34,409 nucleotides of DNA from Gammaproteobacteria bacterium (GTDB lineage: Bacteria; Pseudomonadota; Gammaproteobacteria; Pseudomonadales; Pseudohongiellaceae). The stretch lies in NCBI GenBank assembly GCA_028825335.1, contig JAPKAI010000022.1:1-34409 (forward strand). The letters run 5' to 3'. A program made the translations under genes and the position numbers. This document shows, piece by piece, positions 1 through 10,389 of the stretch (position 1 is the first letter of the stretch; every line of letters starts with the position of its first letter). The notes beneath the pieces were generated by a model. The model was not told the origin of the DNA, did not search any database, and was given only the letters and a program-made list of their open reading frames with translations.

Positions 1-66
1 AGCTGCCAGCTTAGGTGCGTTAGTGTACTGCTTTACAGGCTTCGGGAAAACCGGCTTTTCTTATTC

Positions 67-85
67 AGCTCAGCTTAGCTGAGCT
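67..85. repeat. Perfect 9-bp inverted repeat
   Basis: Two 9-base arms (67-75 and 77-85, built on AGCTCAGCT) pair perfectly around a single central T. There is no T-run beside it, so it is not a convincing terminator. It could be a protein-binding palindrome or the edge of a feature outside the window. I see no gene between 1 and 264 apart from this palindrome and the terminator at 204-233. Confidence 0.5.
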
Positions 86-203
86 CAGATGCGATTGATT
101 TCGCAGTGCAGGCGGAATCTTTTAGAGGTCATGTATGCTTCTACCTCGCGTAAACGTAATTCCATAGTGTTATAGATTTCTGTGCATTTTTTTGTGTCAT
201 AAA

Positions 204-233
204 AAGGCCGGTGTTGTTAGCAACACCGGCCTT
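204..233 (-). terminator. Rho-independent terminator of the serine hydrolase gene
   Basis: A perfect 13-bp GC-rich stem (204-216 with 221-233) closes a 4-base loop. Read on the minus strand it is followed by a run of five T, about 30 bases past the stop codon of the minus-strand serine hydrolase. The plus strand has only a broken T stretch, so it may work weakly in that direction too. Confidence 0.9.
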
Positions 234-264
234 ATCTTTATCAGAAGGTTTTAACTGAGACTAT

Positions 265-1521
265 CTAGTTCAGCATTGCTTCATACACAACACGCTGAGA
301 TATCGTGAGGTCCATAGGGGCGCCGCTCGGGCCGCCTCGAACTTGAGCCATGTAAAGCATGAAGAAGTCGTTTACCGGGTCGACGATAAACACCGTGCCG
401 CCAACTCCCTGCCAACCGAAGTTGAATGGACCATCGTTGTCTGCTCCGGGAACCGGCTGTAGGTGAAAACCAAGACCCCAATCTCCAGTTGGTCCAAAGA
501 AGAACGCATCGCGATTCACTTCGTCGCCTATAAATTTTTGATTCATCGCATCCAGTGTAGCTTCGCTAATGATGCGCTCGCCGTTGTACTCTCCGCCATT
601 CAAAAGCATATGGGCGAAGCGTACATAGTCCTCAGTGGTTGAGTGCAGTCCACCACCGCCGGATAGCATTGGCTGTACGTTGAGTGGGTCGCCCATTTCA
701 CCATGGATAGGATTTGCGATTCGATCTGCCTTAGAGCCGTCTACATAGAATGTAGTCTCATCCATACCCAGCGGATCGAATATTCTCTCCTTAAGAAGAG
801 CGTCTAAGGGCTTGCCTGCAGCAACTTCTATGACTGCGCCGAGCACGTCGGTTGAGCGCGAGTAGTTCCATTTTGTGCCAGGCTCGAAGCGTAAAGGTAG
901 AGCGGCTAAGTTCTGCGCCAATTCGAGAGAGGTAATGTCGAATCGCAGTGAGCCGGCTCCAAAATATTGGCGACCAAGATTGCTTTGCGGATCGAAGATG
1001 CCGTAGATCAAGCCAGACTCATGAGTAAGCAGGTCCTGTACAGTTATTTCATTTTGTGCTGGCGTGATATCGCCAGTTTCTTCGTCGATTACCCTCATGT
1101 TCGCAAATTCTGGAATATATTTTGAAACAGAATCTTCAATGGCTATTAGGCCGTCTTCTACCATGCTCATCGTTGTCACGCTGACGATAGGTTTGGTCAT
1201 AGAGTAGATGCGGAATAGAGTTTGATCATCCATTTCTGTCGTTTGATTAGGTCCCTGAGTACCAACAGTCTCTAACACGCCAACGCCTTCGCTATTGCCA
1301 ACGAGGATAATATTTCCAGAAACGAAGCCGCCATCTACGGCTGCTTGCATCTGCTCGCGTATGCTTTGAACCTCGGACTGGTCGATGCCAAAATTATTCG
1401 AGTCAATCATTTTGATTGAGCTTTCATGACCGTCGCCATGATGATCGGCAATCGCTGCCGTGCTCAGACAAACCGCTGCAGTGAGGCAGAGTAGTTTGCG
1501 GGGTAGTTTGGTAAGTATCAT
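265..1521 (-). CDS. Secreted serine hydrolase, beta-lactamase/esterase family
   Basis: A 418-residue protein of the serine beta-lactamase-like superfamily (class C beta-lactamase, D-Ala-D-Ala carboxypeptidase and EstB-type esterase fold). The nucleophile motif S-x-x-K is seen as SMTK in YSMTKP. A WNYSRS segment fits the second-motif tyrosine (Y-S-x), and GGGGLHST precedes the C-terminal part. I chose the ATG at 1519-1521 because it gives a clean signal peptide (charged start, then a leucine/alanine core ending near AAIA) and has an AGAGGA ribosome site upstream; an in-frame start at 1590 would only add a polar leader. It is exported, probably to the periplasm. The substrate cannot be told: true beta-lactamases, peptidases and esterases share these motifs. 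It is a single gene followed by its own terminator. Confidence 0.85.
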   Translation of the reverse strand: MILTKLPRKLLCLTAAVCLSTAAIADHHGDGHESSIKMIDSNNFGIDQSEVQSIREQMQAAVDGGFVSGNIILVGNSEGVGVLETVGTQGPNQTTEMDDQTLFRIYSMTKPIVSVTTMSMVEDGLIAIEDSVSKYIPEFANMRVIDEETGDITPAQNEITVQDLLTHESGLIYGIFDPQSNLGRQYFGAGSLRFDITSLELAQNLAALPLRFEPGTKWNYSRSTDVLGAVIEVAAGKPLDALLKERIFDPLGMDETTFYVDGSKADRIANPIHGEMGDPLNVQPMLSGGGGLHSTTEDYVRFAHMLLNGGEYNGERIISEATLDAMNQKFIGDEVNRDAFFFGPTGDWGLGFHLQPVPGADNDGPFNFGWQGVGGTVFIVDPVNDFFMLYMAQVRGGPSGAPMDLTISQRVVYEAMLN

Positions 1522-1723
1522 TTGAAATTCCTCTTTAGGCCGCGTCCCGTTTATGCGATTCGGCGACACTAGGGCTGCATCTAAGTGCAAATAGATCGTC
1601 TGCTACTGGGGCAGGTTCGTTCCGTGAGTGGATTGGTAGAGCGCAAGATATTACCCGAATAGGGCAGTAGCAACAACCGTGCTTGACGCGGTGAAACTCG
1701 GTACTTTTGCCGTTATAGATGTT

Positions 1724-2236
1724 TCAGGCGAAGTCGTACGCCAGAGAGTTGCTGACCTCGGCAGGTAGGGAATCGTAGCTGTGTTGGTAGTTCTGATGCT
1801 CGCTGCGAAGCACCCATGAAGCGCCGTTTTCCGCCGCTGCGATCATGTCATCCGTGAACTCGAAACGAAGGAAATGCACCGCAGAAGTCTTTTCATCGTT
1901 GGAGCGAGCTAGGTCTTCGTTGGCGATGGGGTAAACCGGATCGAAGCCATTGATTTAAATAGAGATTAACTCTTTTATCCCGATTAACTGGTTCAAGCGA
2001 ACCTTACGCTCTGCCTCATCGGGGAATTCAAGCATGAATGTCACTTTCAGATCCCTGCCGTCGGGAATCAGTGGGCTGTAGGCTACCAATTCTTCGATGA
2101 GGTCTGCCTCGCCGCTAATTTTTCGGCACGAATTAGTTACAGTAGCTGGTAGCCCATCAGCATATAGTCTTCGAAGTGCAGCATTGCATTTGACCTCAAC
2201 GCCAGGTGTCGGGCCTCCTTGTGCTCAATAGAAGCG
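1724..2236 (-). pseudogene. Decayed DUF3501-type gene
   Basis: Translating the minus strand gives a broken but recognisable protein. The segments are HKEARHLALRSNAMLHFEDY, then after a frameshift IEELVAYSPLIPDGRDLKV and FMLEFPDEAERKVRLNQLIG, then GFDPVYPIANEDLARSNDEK and TSAVHFLRFEF, ending with TGA at 1724-1726. This pattern (LIPDG, the E-F-x-D-E-x-E-R segment, KTSAVHFLRFE) matches my memory of the DUF3501 family, often found beside rubrerythrin and an Fe-S oxidoreductase. Lesions seen: TAA at 2137-2139, a frameshift between about 2100 and 2125, TAA at 1955-1957, and loss of the N-terminal part beyond about 2236, where the sequence becomes AT-rich. The family name is from memory; the inactivation is seen directly. 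Confidence 0.7.
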
Positions 2237-2404
2237 TATATATTTTATTTTTTACTATCAATAATTTATAATGGTTGAACAGTACATTTGTAAGTGGGGT
2301 GTAACTTTTTCACCACTCTGCATTTTTTCTACGCCTATGTTCCTATTGCAATTCAACAGTCTACGGCATTATTACTTACACATTGTGCGATGGAAAAGGC
2401 ACAA

Positions 2405-2671
2405 TCAATGCACGCTCTTCTGTCCAAATATTGTAAAATCGTCCATTTGCAGTTTAATTTGTTTACCTTTTTCTAGCGCCGTTTGCCCAAGTTGAGTAAT
2501 AATGACCTTCTTGTTGTCGCGTTTAAAAATCTTGGTGCCGAGTTGGTCCTCAAAATCGGCAATCTCCATACTCAGCGTTGATAACGAAATAAAAAAGGCA
2601 TCGGCATTATTTTTAAAATGCAACGTTTTAGCCGCAGCGAGGGCGTAGTTAATTTGCTTAAAGGAGATCAT
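2405..2671 (-). pseudogene. 5' fragment of an OxyR-type LysR regulator
   Basis: An 88-residue open frame carries only the N-terminal winged helix-turn-helix of a LysR-type regulator (FKQINYALAAAKTLHF ... STLSMEIADFEDQLGTKIF ... VIITQLG) plus part of the linker helix. It then stops; no effector-binding domain follows in any frame that I can see. It aligns along its length with the intact OxyR at 5606-6529 (compare STLSAAIQELESQLGVKIF), but many residues differ, so it is a relative and not a recent copy. It is divergent from katG, the usual place for a katG regulator. A short DNA-binding protein could still be made, but truncation is the simpler reading. I see nothing coding in the AT-rich stretch 2237-2404. 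Confidence 0.75.
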
Positions 2672-2841
2672 CGAAGAATCCTATTTGCTCGAAAACATTG
2701 AACGTAATATTTTTTAATATGAAATTTAATAGTACATCAACAAGAGTTACACTGCTGTCCATCACAAAAAATTGTTCTAGGAATTTGTCCCTGATTAAGG
2801 GTCAGGTGACGATCATCTAGTTTTAAAATTATTTTTTATAG

Positions 2842-4986
<2,145 letters not shown>

Positions 4987-5007
4987 AGCAGGACCGTTGA
5001 CGCCAAA

Positions 5008-5378
5008 CGTCAGCTACGCGGTGAAAACCTGCTACTTCTCGAAGAAGGACACTGCCTTCGTGACCATGCCTTGGATACCTGTGAGCTGTATATTGCCGAT
5101 GCCGAATTGGTCGGTCAGGGTGCCACCAACTGCACACCCTAGTGCAGTTGGTGGCAAGCGGGTTGGGTATGACACTGTTGCCTGCCATGTCGATTAATGC
5201 CAATGTGCTGGGCGATGCGCATCTCCAGATCAAACATTTCTCTAACGACAATGTGTCCAGAGAAGTAGGTAAGGCATGGCGCAAGTCAGATCCACGCAGA
5301 GAAGAATATTTGTTATTGGCCGAATTTTCTATGGAGCATTTCGGTCACTCGGTCAGATCGGAAAAGAAGATTAAATGA
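5008..5378 (+). pseudogene. 3' fragment of oxyR, mosaic, downstream of katG
   Basis: Starting about 20 bases after the katG stop, the plus strand encodes the C-terminal third of an OxyR: RQLRGENLLLLEEGHCLRD with the redox cysteines, a frameshift near 5128, then LHTLVQLVASGLGMTLLPAM through EKKIK and TGA at 5376-5378. There is no 5' part. Compared by eye with the intact oxyR, bases 5008-5128 are only about two-thirds identical, but from about 5130 onward identity rises to about nine in ten and continues into the next fragment. That step implies two different histories joined inside this fragment. It cannot make a working regulator. Confidence 0.85.
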
Positions 5379-5504
5379 GGGTATTTGCCGTTTCGGATGT
5401 TCATGTCGGCCATGCAGAAAATCTGGCTTGGATTCTTAGCCTGGACCATAAGGAATAGACAAACGGCATCTTAATCCTCGCCGGCGACGTGACTGATCAG
5501 ATGC
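5375..5504 (+). pseudogene. 5' fragment of the metallophosphoesterase gene
   Basis: This is a second copy of the first 43 or so codons of the metallophosphoesterase gene at 6526. It starts MRVFAVSDVHV and overlaps the oxyR fragment by the same ATGA arrangement. An in-frame TAG at 5456-5458 interrupts it, the frame resumes with ILILAGDVTDQM, and homology stops near 5504. Bases 5505-5605 are unique and AT-rich and must carry the promoter of the intact oxyR. Confidence 0.85.
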
Positions 5505-5605
5505 GGAGAATAACCCAATTTTATTTACTCTACGTCAATTCGAATATCAAATCTAATTGATCTCTTTGAGTGCTTTGATCGTTTTTATCGATTATGATTT
5601 TAGTC

Positions 5606-6529
5606 ATGAATCCTTCGATTAAGCAGCTTAAATACCTATGTGCGGTAGCCGAATACCGGCACTTCAGTAAGGCCGCAGCGGCCTGCCATGTCACGCAGTC
5701 CACCCTAAGTGCAGCGATACAGGAGCTCGAATCCCAGCTCGGTGTGAAGATATTTGAGCGTAACAAGAAGACAGTGATGATCACCTCTCTAGGTACGAAG
5801 CTTTTGGTGCAGGCGCGCATAGTTCTGGGCGACGTTGAGGACTTTGTAGGTATCGCTCGCGCTCATGAGGCGCCGCTTGCGGGGGACCTGCGTTTAGGGG
5901 TAATTCCAACCATAGGACCATTCATGCTTCCCGCCATTCTTTCGGAACTGCGTAAGAGTTTTGACAAGCTAAAGGTTTATCTAAAAGAAGAGATGAGTGC
6001 GGAACTCGTTGAGGAATTACAGCAGGGGCAACTGGACCTAATCATTCTGGCATTTCCCTTTCCGCTGCCTGATATGGAGACAGTGAGTCTGTTTAAAGAC
6101 GAATTCTTGCTGTGCCTTCCTCCAGGTCACGAATTAGAAAAGGTGCAGCAAGTGAGGCCGCACCAACTGCGGGGGCAGAGCCTTCTGCTTCTTGAAGAAG
6201 GGCACTGTCTTCGCGATCATGCGTTAGAGGCCTGCAAGCTAGAGAGCGCCGACACTGATCTTGTCTACCAAGGGACGAGCCTGCACACCCTGGTGCAGAT
6301 GGTGGCAAACGGGTTGGGTATGACGCTGTTGCCTGCCATGTCTATTAATGCCAATGTGCTGGGCGATACGCATCTAAAGATCAAACATTTCTCTAACGAC
6401 AATGTGTCCAGAGAAGTAGGTATGGCGTGGCGCAAGTCAGATCCGCGCAGAGAAGAATATTTGTTATTGGCCGAATTTGTTAAGAAGTATTTCGGTCACT
6501 CGGCCAGACCGGAAAAGAAGATTAAATGA
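5606..6529 (+). CDS. oxyR: Hydrogen peroxide-sensing regulator OxyR
   Basis: A 307-residue LysR-family transcription factor. The N-terminal winged helix-turn-helix spans residues 1-65 (QLKYLCAVAEYRHFSKAAAA, STLSAAIQELE) and is followed by a linker helix and effector domain. In GHCLRDHALEAC, Cys201 and Cys210 are nine residues apart. They match E. coli OxyR Cys199/Cys208, the pair that forms the activating disulfide on peroxide exposure. The start at MNPSIKQLK gives the normal OxyR length; an in-frame ATG four codons upstream is possible, and neither has a strong ribosome site. The gene overlaps the metallophosphoesterase gene by 4 bases (ATGA), so the two are probably co-translated. The nearby katG is the obvious target. 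Confidence 0.93.
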   Translation: MNPSIKQLKYLCAVAEYRHFSKAAAACHVTQSTLSAAIQELESQLGVKIFERNKKTVMITSLGTKLLVQARIVLGDVEDFVGIARAHEAPLAGDLRLGVIPTIGPFMLPAILSELRKSFDKLKVYLKEEMSAELVEELQQGQLDLIILAFPFPLPDMETVSLFKDEFLLCLPPGHELEKVQQVRPHQLRGQSLLLLEEGHCLRDHALEACKLESADTDLVYQGTSLHTLVQMVANGLGMTLLPAMSINANVLGDTHLKIKHFSNDNVSREVGMAWRKSDPRREEYLLLAEFVKKYFGHSARPEKKIK

Positions 6530-7287
6530 GGGTATTTGCCGTTTCGGATATTCATGTCGACTATGCAGAAAACCTGGCTTGGGTTCTTAGCCTGGACCAT
6601 AGGGAATACGCAAACGACATCCTAATCCTCGCCGGCGACGTGACTGATAAGATGCAGCTGCTTGAACAAGTATTTGTCTCGCTTGCAGCAAGTTTTAAGG
6701 CGGTATTGTTTGTGCCGGGCAACCATGAGTTGTGGGTCCAAGATGATGATTTCGACTGTTCTGTGGATAAGTTCGAAGCGATCACCGAGCTTTGTAAGTC
6801 CTGTGGTGTTCATGCAGATGTTTTCGAGCTGCCCGATATTAGTTTCGTGCCCTTGTATTCTTGGTACGATTTTTCCTTCGGAGAGCCAGACCGACACTTG
6901 CGCAGGGCATGGCGCGACTTCCGAGCATGCTCTTGGCCTGAACACTTAGCCGAAAGCCAGGATGTTACAGAGTACTTTCTTAAGCTGAATATCCCCAATC
7001 TAAATATTAGCAATAAGACAGTAATCAGTTTTTCTCACTTCTTGCCAAGAATAGATGTTATGCCTGCTGGAATACCGGGAAAGCGAAGAAATGTTTACCC
7101 GGTACTCGGGAGTGAGGCCCTAGGAGTGCAGGTCAAGCAGTTAAACCCAACGATTCATGTGTATGGGCATAGCCATGTGAATAATGCCGTCGATCTAGAT
7201 GACATACACTATGTAAACAATGCTTTTGCGTATCCGAGTGAATCTCATATAGCGCGTAAGCAGCTGAAATGTATTTATGAGTGCTAA
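6526..7287 (+). CDS. Calcineurin-like metallophosphoesterase, PptH-like
   Basis: A 253-residue cytoplasmic calcineurin-fold phosphoesterase. All metal-binding motifs are seen: D-x-H (SDIH, residues 7-10), GD (GDV, about 37), GNHE (VPGNHELW, about 63-70), a lone SH (about 169) and GHSH (about 214). From memory, the layout resembles the mycobacterial phosphopantetheinyl hydrolase PptH (Rv2795c): SD-H, AGDV, VPGNHELW, VP..-YD-SF and VYGH-H followed by -YP. PptH removes 4'-phosphopantetheine from acyl carrier proteins and is encoded next to the transferase PptT. Here an Sfp-type transferase gene follows after 73 bases, so the same job is plausible but unproven. It overlaps oxyR by 4 bases, which implies shared expression. 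Other possible substrates include nucleotides or phosphoproteins. Confidence 0.85.
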   Translation: MRVFAVSDIHVDYAENLAWVLSLDHREYANDILILAGDVTDKMQLLEQVFVSLAASFKAVLFVPGNHELWVQDDDFDCSVDKFEAITELCKSCGVHADVFELPDISFVPLYSWYDFSFGEPDRHLRRAWRDFRACSWPEHLAESQDVTEYFLKLNIPNLNISNKTVISFSHFLPRIDVMPAGIPGKRRNVYPVLGSEALGVQVKQLNPTIHVYGHSHVNNAVDLDDIHYVNNAFAYPSESHIARKQLKCIYEC

Positions 7288-7360
7288 AAAGACGAGTGCC
7301 AATTAGGTTGGTGCTGGATAGAGTAGAGCTGTAGAGAATTATCGGAGAGGATGATCCTTT

Positions 7361-8143
7361 GTGACAGAGATGTGGATTGAGAAGTCAGAGATTCACCTCT
7401 GGCAGTTAGAACAGGCCGATTTCGAGCTGTCTTCGTTGCAGAGCGAGTGCCTTGCTTGGCTAACAGAATCTGAGATCAAGCGATTTCAGCGCTACCAGTT
7501 CGATCGACACCGCAAGCAATTGCTACTCGGACGCGTCCTCATGCGAGTGGCGCTATCGAGTTACGTTAATAAGATTGCGCCAGCATCTTGGAATTTTATT
7601 TACAACAAATATGGCAAGCCTGCTATCAGCGAAGAGCAGAATCCAGCTTCGCTCCATTTCAATTTGTCGCATTCTGCCGAGAAAGTAGTCTTGGCGGTGT
7701 CGCGCTTTCCGGATATCGGTGTCGACATCGAGTATGCTACAAAGGCGAGAAGGATAAAGGCGATTGCTCGGCGCTATTTCTCAGACAAAGAAGTTGCCGA
7801 GATGCTTATCCTGCCAGAGGATCAGCAACAGTCGCGCTTCTATGAATTGTGGACATTGAAGGAGGCGTATATCAAGGCGTGCGGCATGGGCCTGGAGATA
7901 CCGCTACAACACTTCTCCTATGGTTTTGTTGGCCGCGATAGACTTACAGTAGAGTTTGATGAGCGGCGCAATGACGAGGAAACTGCATGGCAACTTTGGC
8001 AGCTTTCTGCGGGATCTGATTTTAAGCTGGCGGTTGCAGCGAAGGCAGATGAAAAAGGGCTGGCGCATATGCTATCAGGATGGAGGCTGGCCAGTTTGAA
8101 TAAGGTTCTCGAGCAAAAGGTTAAAGTTCTTCGTAATAAATAG
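7361..8143 (+). CDS. 4'-phosphopantetheinyl transferase, Sfp type
   Basis: A 260-residue transferase that moves 4'-phosphopantetheine from coenzyme A to a serine of acyl or peptidyl carrier proteins. The Sfp-family magnesium and CoA motifs are visible: LGRVLMR, HFNLSHS, GVDIE (near residue 120) and FYELWTLKEAYIKACGMGLE (near residues 158-177). The length fits the two-lobed monomeric Sfp type and not the short AcpS type. The start is GTG with GGAGAGG upstream; an ATG three codons on is possible. There is no polyketide or peptide synthetase in the window, so the carrier partner is unknown. It lies 73 bases downstream of the metallophosphoesterase on the same strand with no clear terminator between them, and ends 5 bases from the convergent yfjD. 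Confidence 0.92.
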   Translation: MTEMWIEKSEIHLWQLEQADFELSSLQSECLAWLTESEIKRFQRYQFDRHRKQLLLGRVLMRVALSSYVNKIAPASWNFIYNKYGKPAISEEQNPASLHFNLSHSAEKVVLAVSRFPDIGVDIEYATKARRIKAIARRYFSDKEVAEMLILPEDQQQSRFYELWTLKEAYIKACGMGLEIPLQHFSYGFVGRDRLTVEFDERRNDEETAWQLWQLSAGSDFKLAVAAKADEKGLAHMLSGWRLASLNKVLEQKVKVLRNK

Positions 8144-8148
8144 CTTAG

Positions 8149-9432
8149 CTACTCGTCTTCTTCTGCTTTTCCAACACGCCACATCTTCACAGTGCGAATC
8201 ACATTGCCCTGTATCTGCACTGTTTCTGCATAGTAGCCTTCGAGCTTGATGCCAACCGAAGAGTCAGGGATCGATTGCAGCATCTCGGTCAGTAAACCAC
8301 TCAGTGTTTTTGCGCCGGTGTTGTTCAGATCCCAGGAGAGAATGCGATTGATGTCGCGGATACTGGCGGAGCCATCGATGAGGAAGCTGCCATCTGGTTG
8401 GGCATGAAAATCCTTGCTGCTGTCAGCAAGGTCAGTGGTAAATTCACCAACGATTTCCTCGAGTATGTCCTCTAGAGTTACAAGGCCCTTGATCGCACCG
8501 TACTCATCAACGACAACCGCCATACGCAATTTCTTTCTTTGGAATTTAGACAATTGAATGTGCAGGGGGGTGCTTTCGGGAATGTAGTAAGGCTCGTCAG
8601 TTTCTTCGAGTATCGCGGCCTTAGTTACAGTTTTGAGTCGAATTAGCTTGCCGACACTACGCAGGTGCAGAATGCCCATCAGATTGTTGATATCTTTTTT
8701 ATAGATCGGCATGCGTGTGTGCTGGCTGCTGCCGATCTGGCTTAGGATTTCGTCGATGTCGTCTTCGATATCGATGCCGAGGATCTCGTTTCTCGGCACG
8801 AGAATGTCATTCACCGTTACGTGTTCTAAGTCGAGGATGTTTAGCAACATGCCCTTCCTTAGTCGCGGTAGTCTCTCGCCGGACTCGTATACGACTGTGC
8901 GCAGTTCCTCCGCAGAGAGTTGCTGATGACTATCATCGGATTCTGAATTAAAACCTAAGACCCGCACGAGCGCATTCGAAACCACATTGACCATCCATAC
9001 TAATGGGTACAGAACCTTCAGAAGCAGAATAAGGATCAGGCTAGAAGGGTAGGCGACTTTTTCCGGATAGAGTGCGGCAATTGTCTTTGGTGTCACCTCG
9101 GCGAATATTAATACAACAAATGTTAGGACTATTGCCGTTAGTAGTGGTTCTGGCTCGCCGAATATTTGAATCGCGATACTCGTAGCGATTGCTGCCGCAA
9201 GGAAATTGACAAAGTTATTGCCGATCAGTATGACGCCGATCAGCTTGTCGGGACTCTCCAGAAGTTTATTCGCGCGACTTGCCCCCGCGTGATGATTTCT
9301 CGCGAGGTGCTTCAACCGGTAGCGATTGAGGCTCATCATCCCGGTTTCGGAGCTAGAGAAATACGCCGAGGCCAAGATCAGCAATCCGAAGGAAAGGAGC
9401 AGCATGCCTAAGCTGGGTTCTTCGGTGTTCAT
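8149..9432 (-). CDS. yfjD: CNNM/HlyC-CorC family membrane protein (YfjD/CorB type)
   Basis: A 427-residue inner-membrane protein, close to the usual YfjD length. The N-terminal DUF21/CNNM domain has about four membrane segments (SFGLLILASAYFSSSETG, the NNFVNFLAAAIATS region, LTFVVLIFAEVTPKT and a segment near LILILLLKVLYPLVWMV). A CBS pair follows (ILVPRNEILGIDIEDD to VVDEYGAIKGLVTLEDILEEI), then a C-terminal CorC_HlyC domain (GSFLIDGSASIRDINR). Family members are linked to magnesium or cobalt efflux and resistance; the exact substrate is inferred. It lies 52 bases downstream of ypjD on the same strand, the conserved ypjD-yfjD arrangement next to ffh. Confidence 0.92.
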   Translation of the reverse strand: MNTEEPSLGMLLLSFGLLILASAYFSSSETGMMSLNRYRLKHLARNHHAGASRANKLLESPDKLIGVILIGNNFVNFLAAAIATSIAIQIFGEPEPLLTAIVLTFVVLIFAEVTPKTIAALYPEKVAYPSSLILILLLKVLYPLVWMVNVVSNALVRVLGFNSESDDSHQQLSAEELRTVVYESGERLPRLRKGMLLNILDLEHVTVNDILVPRNEILGIDIEDDIDEILSQIGSSQHTRMPIYKKDINNLMGILHLRSVGKLIRLKTVTKAAILEETDEPYYIPESTPLHIQLSKFQRKKLRMAVVVDEYGAIKGLVTLEDILEEIVGEFTTDLADSSKDFHAQPDGSFLIDGSASIRDINRILSWDLNNTGAKTLSGLLTEMLQSIPDSSVGIKLEGYYAETVQIQGNVIRTVKMWRVGKAEEDE

Positions 9433-9484
9433 TTAGAGACTATCTCGTAGAGGCCGTATTGGAATTTTGGATAAGAATACGTTA

Positions 9485-10282
9485 TCAACTGATTAAGTAT
9501 TCCAGAGTAAATTTCACGCCATAGAACCCAATGATAAGCAGCGCGAAGCCACTCAGAGTGCCGCGAATAGCAGTTTGACCACGCCAGCCGAGTTGGTGGC
9601 GGCCCCAGAGTAGAACTGCGAAAACGGCCCAGGCCAACAGTGAAAATACGGTCTTGTGAATGACGCCGTCTGCCGCCCAGATATCATCTAAGAACAAGAA
9701 AGCGGTGGCGATGCTAAGGGTTAACAGCATCTGCCCAACCCAGACCAGTTCGAATAGTAAGGCCTCCATGTCTTGAAGCGAAGGGAGTTTACGAATCAGC
9801 CCACGGGTATGCCCGTGTTTCAGCTGATGGTCTTGGTAGGCTAGAAAACCAGCCTGCAAGGCGGCGATGGTAATAAAGCTATAGGCCAAAATCGAGATCA
9901 GCACATGGGTGGCGAGAGTCAGGCTCATATTCGTCGGCGGATAGTCGCTGCGAATGACCAGAGATGCCACGATGCTGATAGCAGCGAGGGGAAACAAGCC
10001 GAGGAAGAGTACCTGCAGCGGTTTGCGCAGACTGCTAATGAGCACCAGAAGCGAAATTGATAGCGTTATTAGGGTGCTGATTTCAAATAGGCCAAAATGA
10101 AAACCATCGTTGTGACGAATGACGCCGTAGGCGCTTATCGCGTGGACTAGGATGGCTAATCCACCGAATATGAAAACTTGGCGGCGGGTTTCTTTATTCG
10201 ACTTGAAATTCATACCTTGAAAGACAGAGCCCATCAAGTAGAAGAGGATAGCGAATAGTCCGGAAATTACGGTAACTTGCAT
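9485..10282 (-). CDS. ypjD: CcsA/CcmC-like inner-membrane protein YpjD
   Basis: A roughly 265-residue polytopic membrane protein with about eight hydrophobic helices, of the cytochrome c assembly (CcsA/HemX-like) family. It has a typical late segment with WAADGVIHKTVFSLLAWAVF and GRHQLGWRG. I chose the ATG at 10280-10282 because translation then begins at the first membrane helix (MQVTVISGLFAILFYLMGS), as in the family; an upstream GTG at 10354 would add 24 residues with no better ribosome site. The family relates to haem handling, but the role of YpjD is not settled. It is divergent from ffh and followed by yfjD, a synteny conserved in gammaproteobacteria. Confidence 0.9.
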   Translation of the reverse strand: MQVTVISGLFAILFYLMGSVFQGMNFKSNKETRRQVFIFGGLAILVHAISAYGVIRHNDGFHFGLFEISTLITLSISLLVLISSLRKPLQVLFLGLFPLAAISIVASLVIRSDYPPTNMSLTLATHVLISILAYSFITIAALQAGFLAYQDHQLKHGHTRGLIRKLPSLQDMEALLFELVWVGQMLLTLSIATAFLFLDDIWAADGVIHKTVFSLLAWAVFAVLLWGRHQLGWRGQTAIRGTLSGFALLIIGFYGVKFTLEYLIS

Positions 10283-10389
10283 GATGAATAAAGGTTTGAG
10301 CTTCGCCAGAGACGCGTTAAGAGGGTTAATAAATTCAATAGGAAAGTGTCGCACATGTATACTAACGGTAGAAGCCCTTTTTTAATGCG

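Noticed and set aside
2271-2495. Short plus-strand frames upstream of katG
   Set aside because: They lie in AT-rich sequence, antisense to the LysR fragment, with low-complexity hydrophobic translations and no homology that I recognise.
7294-7315. Hairpin between the phosphoesterase and transferase genes
   Set aside because: A stem of about 8 pairs with two G-U pairs forms, but there is no T-run, so it is not a terminator and could be chance.
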